A DNA stretch of 64,000 nucleotides, taken from positions 186,001 through 250,000 of the forward strand of contig NZ_JAAGOB010000004.1 in assembly GCF_010550695.1 (NCBI RefSeq). The letters are read 5' to 3'. The stretch is from Phytoactinopolyspora alkaliphila. GTDB lineage: Bacteria > Actinomycetota > Actinomycetes > Jiangellales > Jiangellaceae. The stretch's first letter is position 1. Every line of letters starts with the position of its first letter. The notes below the pieces were generated by a model. The model had not been told where the DNA came from and made no database searches. It saw only the letters and a program-made list of their open reading frames with translations. Position numbers and translations under genes: made by a program. Shown here in pieces: positions 43,056 to 50,372 of the stretch.

Positions 43056-45698
43056 GTGAGCGTCGCTGAGCTGCCGAACCGGGACGACGCACCGGCGAGC
43101 GGCTACGGCCTGACTCCGCCCCAGGACGTCGCCGCCGAACAGTCGGTGCTGGGCGGCATGATGCTGTCCAAGGATGCGATCGCTGACGTCGTCGAGGTGC
43201 TGCGCGGCCACGATTTCTACCGTCCGGCTCACGAACTGATCTACGAGGCCGTCCTCGACCTTTACGGGCGTGGCGAGCCCGCGGACGCGGTCACCGTCGC
43301 AGCTGTTCTGCAGAAGCAGGGTGACCTCGGTCGCATCGGTGGCGCACCGTATCTGCACACCCTCGTCTCCTCGGTGCCCTCCGCCGCGAACGCGGGGTAC
43401 TACGCGAACATCGTGCGTGAGCGGGCCATCCTGCGTCGCCTGGTGGAGGCCGGCACCCGGATCACACAGATGGGCTACGGCGGTGACGGCGAAGCCGACG
43501 ACATCGTCGACCGTGCCCAAGCCGAGGTGTACGCGGTTACCGAGCGCCGCGCCTCGGAAGACTACCTCCCACTGGGCGAGATCATGGAGGGTGCGCTCGA
43601 CGAGATCGAGGCGATTGGATCCCGGGCAGGTGAAATGGTGGGAGTGCCCACCGGCTTCGCCGACCTCGACTCGTTGACCAACGGCTTGCACCCGGGCCAG
43701 ATGATCATCCTGGCCGCCCGGCCGGCCGTCGGGAAATCGACGCTGGGACTGGATATTGCTCGAGCGGCCTCCATCAAGCATCAGCTCACATCGGTCATCT
43801 TTTCTCTGGAGATGAGCCGCAACGAGATCACGATGCGTCTGCTGTCGGCTGAAGCCAAGGTCCCGTTGCATCACATGCGTTCCGGGCAGATGACCGACGA
43901 CGACTGGAACCGCATCGCCCGCAGCACGGGTGAAGTGTCGAGCGCCCCGTTGTTCATCGACGATTCTCCCAATATGACCATGATGGAGATCCGGGCCAAG
44001 TGCCGGCGGCTCAAGCAACGCCACGACCTGCGCGTCGTCATTGTGGACTATTTGCAGCTGATGACCAGTGGCAAGAAGGTAGAAAGCCGGCAGCAGGAAG
44101 TCTCGGAGTTCTCCCGTTCCCTCAAGCTTCTGGCCAAGGAGATCGAAGTCCCGGTCATCGCCATCTGCCAGCTGAACCGTGGGCCGGAACAGCGGACTGA
44201 CAAGAAGCCAATGCTCTCTGACCTTCGCGAGTCCGGGTGCGTGCCAGCATCCACCAGGATTTTGCGGGCCGATACGGGGGCAGAAGTCACCATCGGCCAG
44301 CTTGTGGCCACCGGCGCTCGTGATATTCCGGTATGGAGTCTCGACGACAGCCTGCGGTATGTCCCGCGCACGATGACGCACGCATTTCCGAGCGGCCGGA
44401 AGGAAACGTTCCGGGTGCGGCTGGCTTCCGGCAAAGAAGTTGATGCCACCGCCAACCATCCGTTCCTGACGTACGAGGGCTGGAAGCCGCTGGGCCAACT
44501 AAGAGCAGGGAGCCGGGTGGCTGTGCCCCGCCATGTTCCAGCCCCGCTCGTCACGGTTCCCTGGGCCGACCCAGAAGTCATCATGCTGGGGCATCTGATC
44601 GGCGACGGTTCGTTCGTGCGTCGTCAGCCGATCCGCTACGCCTCGGTAGACGAGGAGAATCTGCGTGTGGTGACCGAATCCGCGAAGTACTTCGGCATCT
44701 CCGCTGTCCGCGACGACTACCCTGCCGCGCGTGTGACGACACTGCGGCTCCCGGCACCGTACAGGTTGACTCATGGCCGGCGGAATCCAATTGCGAAGTG
44801 GCTTGATGAGCTCGAGCTGTTCGGCCTGAGATCCCACGAGAAATTCATTCCGGACGGCGTCTTCAGCCTTCCCAAGCGCCAAGTCAAGCTCTTTCTGCGG
44901 CATCTATGGGCCACGGACGGCTCCGTAACGGTAACCAAGAACGGTCGATCGGGCCAGATCTATTACTCTTCGACGAGCCGTGAACTGGTCGAGGGTGTGT
45001 CCAGGCTGCTATTACGGTGCGGCATTTCGACGCGGCTGGCGAAGCCACAAACCAAGGGTTCTTACCGCCCTCAGCACGTGCTCTACGTGTCGGGCCGTGA
45101 CGAACAGCTGCGATTCCTGCGCGAGATCGGCTGCCACGGAGAGCGTGGACGTACGTGTGATCGGCTCGTGGCGATTCTCGAGAGAGGCACCTCGAACACG
45201 AACGTAGACACCGTTCCCCGTGAGGTTTGGCAACGGGTGCGGTCCCTCTTGGCTGAGCGGGGCATGCCTCATCGACAGTTCGTCAAGGAGATCGACATAA
45301 GGCTTTGCGGCAGCACACTGTGGAGGCACGGAGTGAGCCGGGAACGACTGGGCCGCGTCGCCGCCGTGCTTGATGACGCAGAGCTGGAGATGTACGCAAC
45401 GAATGACATCTTCTGGGACAGAGTTGTGTCCATCGAGTCGCTCGGGGAGCAAGATGTGTTCGATGCGACTGTGCTGGGGACGCACAATTTTGTCGCGAAC
45501 GGCATAACTTTGCACAACAGCCTTGAGCAAGATGCGGACATGGTGGTCCTGTTGCACCGCGAGGACGCCTATGAGAAGGAGTCACCGCGGGCCGGCGAGG
45601 CGGACTTCATCGTCGCCAAACACCGCAATGGCCCCACCGCAACCATCACGGTGGCCTTTCAGGGCCACTACAGCCGCTTTGTCGACATGGCCCAGTGA
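43056..45698 (+). CDS. dnaB: Replicative DNA helicase DnaB, interrupted by an intein
   Basis: 880 residues as translated; about 453 remain after removal of the intein. The N-terminal DnaB domain starts with LPNRDDAPASGYGLTPPQDVAAEQSVLGGMML. The RecA-like helicase domain has the Walker A motif RPAVGKST near residue 224, the Walker B region VVIVDYLQLM, and after the intein SLEQDADMVVLLHRED and the C-terminal IVAKHRNGPT. DnaB is the hexameric helicase that opens DNA at the replication fork. GTG 43056 has GGAGGAG five bases upstream; GTG 43038 has none. Confidence 0.97.
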   Translation: MSVAELPNRDDAPASGYGLTPPQDVAAEQSVLGGMMLSKDAIADVVEVLRGHDFYRPAHELIYEAVLDLYGRGEPADAVTVAAVLQKQGDLGRIGGAPYLHTLVSSVPSAANAGYYANIVRERAILRRLVEAGTRITQMGYGGDGEADDIVDRAQAEVYAVTERRASEDYLPLGEIMEGALDEIEAIGSRAGEMVGVPTGFADLDSLTNGLHPGQMIILAARPAVGKSTLGLDIARAASIKHQLTSVIFSLEMSRNEITMRLLSAEAKVPLHHMRSGQMTDDDWNRIARSTGEVSSAPLFIDDSPNMTMMEIRAKCRRLKQRHDLRVVIVDYLQLMTSGKKVESRQQEVSEFSRSLKLLAKEIEVPVIAICQLNRGPEQRTDKKPMLSDLRESGCVPASTRILRADTGAEVTIGQLVATGARDIPVWSLDDSLRYVPRTMTHAFPSGRKETFRVRLASGKEVDATANHPFLTYEGWKPLGQLRAGSRVAVPRHVPAPLVTVPWADPEVIMLGHLIGDGSFVRRQPIRYASVDEENLRVVTESAKYFGISAVRDDYPAARVTTLRLPAPYRLTHGRRNPIAKWLDELELFGLRSHEKFIPDGVFSLPKRQVKLFLRHLWATDGSVTVTKNGRSGQIYYSSTSRELVEGVSRLLLRCGISTRLAKPQTKGSYRPQHVLYVSGRDEQLRFLREIGCHGERGRTCDRLVAILERGTSNTNVDTVPREVWQRVRSLLAERGMPHRQFVKEIDIRLCGSTLWRHGVSRERLGRVAAVLDDAELEMYATNDIFWDRVVSIESLGEQDVFDATVLGTHNFVANGITLHNSLEQDADMVVLLHREDAYEKESPRAGEADFIVAKHRNGPTATITVAFQGHYSRFVDMAQ
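44238..45518 (+). mobile_element. DnaB intein with LAGLIDADG homing endonuclease
   Basis: A 427-residue in-frame insertion between DLRESG and SLEQDAD. It starts with Cys (CVPASTRIL, block A), has block B with the T-x-x-H-type motif ATANHPFLT, and ends with block F (VFDATVLGTHNFVANG) and His-Asn before Ser+1, as protein splicing needs. Two LAGLIDADG-type motifs are visible, LGHLIGDG and LRHLWATDG, each with its acidic residue, so the endonuclease may be active. A helix-turn-helix-like stretch of about 70 residues (from VDTVPREVWQRV to LDDAELEMY) lies between endonuclease and block F. Inteins at this DnaB site are known from mycobacteria and cyanobacteria. The base composition looks less GC-rich by eye. 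Confidence 0.95.
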
Positions 45699-46381
45699 AC
45701 CTCGGCTGCGACGTGGCGGGCAATGTCGATCGCACGGATGGCGAGCCACGGCAGGAACGCTGAGCCGAGGCCGGCTCGCACCATCGACAGAAGGGTGTCG
45801 TTGATCGCGCTACGAAACACGATCCGTGGCCGGGAGCCGGCATGGCTGAGCGCCTGCTCCATCTGAGGCTGGTCGCAGATCAGCGTTCAGGCCACCATCG
45901 GTGCGTCGTCTAGTTGCTTGAGATGGACCGGGCCGTCGGGCAACGGCCCGGCGGTGGCCACCAGGAGGTACGGATCATCTAGCAGCTTGACGTGTTCGAC
46001 ATCGCCGTCGGCCCGGCCGTCGTAGAACAGCAGGTCGAGGTCACCGATCTGCAGCTGGTCTGGTTCCTCCTCGGACAGCCTGATGTCGCAGCCGGGATGC
46101 TCGGCTCGCAATCGGCGTACGAGAGCCGGCAGGATCACGTTGGAGACGCGCTGAAACGTGCCGATGTCGACCCGGCCGTCGCCCGCCTTGAACCGGTCCA
46201 CGGCGTCGGTCAGACTCGCTGCATTGGCCAGCAGTTCGCGGCCGTGTTCCAGTACGACCGCTCCGAGCGCCGTGATTCGCGCGGCGCGGCCTAGCGTGCC
46301 AGCAGACGATGGACGAGTCCGGAGGGGAGTCAACATGAGGGCGATACGCAGGCGCGCCGAGCAGGTCGTGACCCGGACCGT
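45668..46381 (-). pseudogene. Decayed LysR family regulator
   Basis: A LysR effector-binding domain is readable in one frame: TALGAVVLEHGRELLANAAS, GTFQRVSNVILPALVRRLRAEHPG, and after an in-frame TGA at 45884-45886, LICDQPQMEQALSHAG and GLGSAFLPWLAIRAIDIA. The TGA stands where related proteins often have Trp (TGG), so it is probably a nonsense change. The DNA-binding half is lost: upstream the frame keeps a stretch CSARLRIAL like a helix-turn-helix end and then stops next to the divergent LLM gene. The usual C-terminal 60 residues are also missing near the dnaB end. Confidence 0.75.
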
Positions 46382-46396
46382 GGGACAGGTTCACCC

Positions 46397-47221
46397 ATGA
46401 GCCGGCTGCGATCGGCACTCTGGCTGCCGCTGTTCGATGAGCTCGCTGACCCGAAGACGGTCGCGCGGCTCGCCGCCGATGCGGAGGAGGCGGGCTGGGA
46501 CGGCTGCTTCGTGTGGGATCACCTGTGCTGGCAGGCGCCGGTCCGCGAGGTCGCGGACCCGTGGATTGTGTTGACGGCCATCGCTACCGTGACCGAACGG
46601 CTGCGGCTCGGCCCGATGGTGTCGCCGCTTCCCCGCCGTCGGCCGGCCAAGGTCGCTCGGGAGACTGCCACTCTGGATCGGCTCAGCAACGGTCGGCTCA
46701 CCCTCGGCGTCGGCATCGGCAGTGATCGGTTCGGCGGCGAGCTATCCAAGACGGGCGAGCAGCCGGACGACCGGCACCGCGGCCAGATGCTCGACGAGTC
46801 CTTGACGGTCCTGGCCGCCGCCTGGTCCGGCGAACCGGTGCGGCACCGCGGTCAGCACTACACCGTTGAGGACATCGCGTTCCTGCCCCGACCGGTCCAG
46901 AAGCCCGGCGTTCCGGTGTGGGCCGCTGGATACCCGGGAAATAGCAAGCCGATCCGTCGCGCCGCCCGGCTCGACGGCTTCTTCCCGGCAAACCTCGAGC
47001 ACCCGGACCAACTCGCCGAGACTGTCGCCGCCATCGCCAGCCTCCGAGCGGGAACGGCCGGTGCCTACGACATCGCCGTCGGCCTGCCCCTCGACGCCGA
47101 CCCGCTGCCCTACGCCGCTGCGGGAGCCACCTGGTGGCTGCCGGAGTTCCCACCCGGGGTTCCGCTCGACACGGTGCGCGGCGTACTCCGCGACGGCCCA
47201 GCCAGCCCGGAAGGCGATTGA
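46397..47221 (+). CDS. LLM class flavin-dependent oxidoreductase
   Basis: A 274-residue luciferase-like monooxygenase fold protein (LWLPLFDELADPKTVARLAADAEEAGWDGCFVWDHL at the start, ATLDRLSNGRLTLGVGIG in the middle). In actinomycetes many such proteins use F420 rather than FMN; the sequence alone does not settle this. It lies one base ahead of the methyltransferase gene, so the two are one operon. The divergent LysR gene that might have controlled it is broken. Confidence 0.85.
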   Translation: MSRLRSALWLPLFDELADPKTVARLAADAEEAGWDGCFVWDHLCWQAPVREVADPWIVLTAIATVTERLRLGPMVSPLPRRRPAKVARETATLDRLSNGRLTLGVGIGSDRFGGELSKTGEQPDDRHRGQMLDESLTVLAAAWSGEPVRHRGQHYTVEDIAFLPRPVQKPGVPVWAAGYPGNSKPIRRAARLDGFFPANLEHPDQLAETVAAIASLRAGTAGAYDIAVGLPLDADPLPYAAAGATWWLPEFPPGVPLDTVRGVLRDGPASPEGD

Positions 47222-47222
47222 C

Positions 47223-47987
47223 ATGTTCGACTACGACGCCGAACTCAGCCGTTACAACGCGCGACTGCGTACGGCCGCCGACATCAGAACCGGCGACCGT
47301 GTCCTCGATATCGGCTGCGGCACGGGGCAGACCACACGCGAGGCGGGTCGAGCCGCGCCCACGGGGAGCGCACTCGGCGTCGATCTGTCTGCGCCCATGG
47401 TGGATCGCGCCCGCCAGCTGACCAAGGAAGAGGGCATCGGCAACGTCGCCTTCGAGCGAGCCGACGTCCAGGCCCACCCCTTCTCGCCGGGGCACTTCAC
47501 CGTGGGTATCAGCCGGTTCGGCACGATGTTCTTCCCTGACCCGGCGGCGGCGTTCGCCAACATCAGCTCGGCGCTGCGACCAGGCGCGCGGTTCGTCCAG
47601 CTGGTCTGGCAGACCGGTGACCGCCAGGAGTGGTTCACCGAAGTCAGGCACGCCCTGGCCGGCGGACGGAAGCCGGCCGATGGACTCGGTCACGGGGCCT
47701 TCTCGCTGGCGGATCCAGCCCTCACGGCGGGGCTGCTGACCGACGCCGGCTTCACCGCCGTCGACATCACCGCCGTACGGGAGCCGGTCTACTACGGTCC
47801 GGACGCTGCCGGCGCGCGCGATGCCCTGTTCGAGCTGGGGATGATCCAGGACCTGGTCGCCGACCTCGACGCGACCGCGACCGCTCGTGCCCTCGACGGG
47901 CTGCTCGACATGCTCGCCGCCCATGACACCGGCAACGGCGTTTGGCTCGACTCCAGCGCCTGGCTGGTCACTGCGCGCCGGCGTTGA
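47223..47987 (+). CDS. Class I SAM-dependent methyltransferase
   Basis: 254 residues with the SAM-binding motif VLDIGCGTGQTTREA near residues 27-41 and the acidic motif LGVDLSAPMV. The substrate is unknown; the UbiE-like layout suits a small molecule. It starts one base after the LLM gene stop, which suggests joint action on one compound. Confidence 0.85.
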   Translation: MFDYDAELSRYNARLRTAADIRTGDRVLDIGCGTGQTTREAGRAAPTGSALGVDLSAPMVDRARQLTKEEGIGNVAFERADVQAHPFSPGHFTVGISRFGTMFFPDPAAAFANISSALRPGARFVQLVWQTGDRQEWFTEVRHALAGGRKPADGLGHGAFSLADPALTAGLLTDAGFTAVDITAVREPVYYGPDAAGARDALFELGMIQDLVADLDATATARALDGLLDMLAAHDTGNGVWLDSSAWLVTARRR

Positions 47988-48065
47988 CCATGGGCAATGG
48001 GTCCCGCCGTTCACCCAGATGCCGGGCGAGCGTCCGCGGGCGGGAGCGCGCCGTCGCTGGCCGGT

Positions 48066-48869
48066 TCAGCGGAACTCGTCGGCGTGCTTGACGGCCCATT
48101 CGGCGAACGTGGTGGCGGGCCGGCCAAGAATGTCCGCGACGGTAGTGGTTGCGGCCTGAGGTTCGTCGACCAGGCTGGCCGCTCCGTCCACGTACCACTC
48201 GGCATATTCGCCCATGTCGGCTACCAGCTGGGCGATGCCTTCCTCCCGCGTCAACGCCACATACGGGATGTCCCGGCCCAGTGCCGCCCCGATATGGCGG
48301 ACCATCTCGCGGCGGGTGAGGGTGTGCGGCCCAGTCAGCTCATAAGACTGGCCGGCGTGGCCGTCCTCAAGTAGCGTCTTTGCGGCGACGGCCGCGACGT
48401 CATCGATGTCGATGGGGGCATTGGCCGCGTCCGGATACGCGTCCCGGACGACGCGCGCGGTCCGGACCTGGTCTGCCCAGATCAGCGTGTTGCTCATGAA
48501 CTCGCCCGGCCACAGGTGGGTCCATGCGGCTCCGGAGCTCTCGACGGCTTGCGCGACGCCGTACCACCACGTCCCTTCCGGCCCGGAGAGGTCGACGATG
48601 TGTTCGACGCCTGCCTTCCGGGCCAGTCGCACCGCGTCCGCCACCGTCTCGGGGACCGGAGCGAGATACATCCGGTCTACGCCATCGAGGGCCTCAGGCA
48701 GAGTGGCGGGCCGGCCGACGTAGCCGACGGCGACCTCGACGTCGGCCGGAAGGGCGGCCTTCGCCGGATTGATGGTGAGAGCCCGCACGTCCTCCGCTCC
48801 CTGGGTGAGCAGATGATCGACGACGAGCCGTCCAATGTTCCCGGTAGCGCCGGTGACGAGGATCCTCAT
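48066..48869 (-). CDS. NmrA-type NAD(P)-binding protein / NAD(P)H oxidoreductase
   Basis: A 267-residue atypical short-chain dehydrogenase with Rossmann motif GATGNIG at residues 7-13 and a QorB-like C-terminal half (LTGPHTLTRREMVRHIGAALG). Related proteins reduce quinones or sense NADP. ATG 48869 is the family start; no ribosome binding site is seen, and a palindrome lies eight bases upstream. Confidence 0.82.
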   Translation of the reverse strand: MRILVTGATGNIGRLVVDHLLTQGAEDVRALTINPAKAALPADVEVAVGYVGRPATLPEALDGVDRMYLAPVPETVADAVRLARKAGVEHIVDLSGPEGTWWYGVAQAVESSGAAWTHLWPGEFMSNTLIWADQVRTARVVRDAYPDAANAPIDIDDVAAVAAKTLLEDGHAGQSYELTGPHTLTRREMVRHIGAALGRDIPYVALTREEGIAQLVADMGEYAEWYVDGAASLVDEPQAATTTVADILGRPATTFAEWAVKHADEFR

Positions 48870-48876
48870 CTGCCAA

Positions 48877-48891
48877 GCGTACGACGTACGC
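48877..48891. promoter_or_regulatory. Palindromic operator candidate upstream of the NmrA-type gene
   Basis: GCGTACG-A-CGTACGC is a perfect 7-1-7 palindrome eight bases ahead of the start codon. A related half-site GCGTAC recurs at about 48899. HxlR/MarR-type repressors often control such genes through GTAC-rich sites, but no regulator gene is next to it here. Confidence 0.45.
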
Positions 48892-49010
48892 ATAACCGCG
48901 TACAAGTTACGCAGTAGGCGGAAACGGAACTGCCCTCCGCAGTGAGGGCCACGCCCGCCACGGACAAGCTCACCTCGGGAAGCCCGGGATCGCCCCTCGA
49001 GAGCGCGAGT

Positions 49011-50273
49011 TCACACCGTACAGACCACGCGATCCACGAAGTCGTTGCGGAACATACCTTGCGGGTCCAAGGTGCGCGCCAGCTCGCGGAAGTCGCCGAT
49101 CCGGGGAAAGCCGGCGCGGACCTCGTCGGCGGGCATCGTGGTGAGCTTTCCCCAGTGCGGGACCGCGCGGTACGGGGCCAGTGTCTTCTCGACCAGCGGC
49201 AGCGCCGCCAGGACTCGCGTTTGGTCCTTGACCCAGGTGAAATGCACGGCGACCACGTCTCGCTGGTAGTAGGGGCTCATCCAATGAGTGTCTGCGGCCA
49301 CAGTCCTGATCTCCGTGGCTTGCACCAGGTGGGAGAACCCGCTGCTCACCTCGTGCAGGGCCTGGACCGCCGCGAGGCCATGCTCACGAGGCACGAAAAA
49401 CTCGGACTGCACCTCTTCGCCGTTGCTCGGTGTGAAGTCGAGCCGGAAATGCGGCAATCGCTCCTGCCACGGGCCGGCTACCCCCAGCTGCTCGGTACAG
49501 CTGACCGGCGATATTCCAGGCAGGGGGTGGCGCGGGCCATCGGCGAGCCGGGCACGGTGCCACGTCTCTCCCCCCTGCCAGACGCCGTGCCGGTCGGGAC
49601 GGTGTTTCACCCAGACCTGCCGGATCAGTGGATCCTGCCACTGGGTGAACAGGCTGACACTGTATGCAGCGGACATGATGGCGTCGAAGTGGTCGTCCAG
49701 CTCGGACCGGGGAAGGTCTTCGTAGACGTACTGCTCGACGTTGTACGTAGGCTCGGTTGTCAATGTCAGGTCGAGCACGACCCCGACGGTTCCCAGGCCT
49801 ACCACGACGCCGGCAAACACGTCCTCGCCGGCATGGAACGTCCGGACGGTGCCGTCGGCACTCATGACGGTCATGGACGTGACAGCGGTGGCAAGTCCAC
49901 CATTGCCGACACCAGAACCGTGCGTCGCTGTAGCGCATGATCCCGCGACGGAGATATGCGGAAGCGAGCCGAGATTGTGCAATGCGCGGCCATGGCGGTG
50001 CAAGTACTCGCTGAGCTCGCCATACCGCACAGCCCCGGCCACCGTGACCGAGGTGCCGTCCGGATCCATGGCGATACTCTGCGGCAGGCCGGCGAGCGAC
50101 ACGAGGTTTCCGGTGGTGTCGGCGATGGCGCTGAACGAGTGGCCGGTGCCGAGGACCCGCAGCCGGTGGCTGCGAGTCACCAATTCCCGAAGTTCATCGA
50201 GTGAGGCGGGCCGGTGCACGTGTTCCACGTGGAACGTCAGATTTCCGGCCCAGTTCGTGGGTCGCTGAGCCAT
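49011..50273 (-). CDS. FAD-linked oxidoreductase, alditol oxidase-like
   Basis: 420 residues of the VAO/ALO family. The N-terminal FAD domain has RVLGTGHSFSAIADT, where the His usually carries covalent FAD, and GSCATATHGSG. The C-terminal ALO domain has VHFTWVKD, VPHWGKL and FRNDFVDRVV. The best match by eye is to AldO/xylitol oxidase, which oxidises sugar alcohols with O2 and makes H2O2. L-gulonolactone or arabinonolactone oxidase is the alternative. ATG 50273 has GGAGGA five bases upstream. Confidence 0.83.
   Translation of the reverse strand: MAQRPTNWAGNLTFHVEHVHRPASLDELRELVTRSHRLRVLGTGHSFSAIADTTGNLVSLAGLPQSIAMDPDGTSVTVAGAVRYGELSEYLHRHGRALHNLGSLPHISVAGSCATATHGSGVGNGGLATAVTSMTVMSADGTVRTFHAGEDVFAGVVVGLGTVGVVLDLTLTTEPTYNVEQYVYEDLPRSELDDHFDAIMSAAYSVSLFTQWQDPLIRQVWVKHRPDRHGVWQGGETWHRARLADGPRHPLPGISPVSCTEQLGVAGPWQERLPHFRLDFTPSNGEEVQSEFFVPREHGLAAVQALHEVSSGFSHLVQATEIRTVAADTHWMSPYYQRDVVAVHFTWVKDQTRVLAALPLVEKTLAPYRAVPHWGKLTTMPADEVRAGFPRIGDFRELARTLDPQGMFRNDFVDRVVCTV
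50222..50235. promoter_or_regulatory. parS-like palindrome in the alditol oxidase-like gene
   Basis: GTTCCACGTGGAAC is a perfect 14-base palindrome that differs from parS (GTTTCACGTGAAAC) by one symmetrical change in each half. It lies in codons 13-17 of the oxidase gene, about 48 kb from the parB site. ParB binding is possible but may be weak. Confidence 0.45.
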
Positions 50274-50372
50274 CTCGTCCTCCACGTCTCGGTGCGCGAT
50301 GCATCGTTGTGAGCGTGAACAGTATGGCCGACGGCCCGGACGGAAGCTGTCACCAGGCCGTCGGCCAGCCCG

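Noticed and set aside
49011-50268. Several plus-strand frames opposite the alditol oxidase-like gene
   Set aside because: All are low-complexity shadows; the minus-strand protein has intact FAD-domain motifs.
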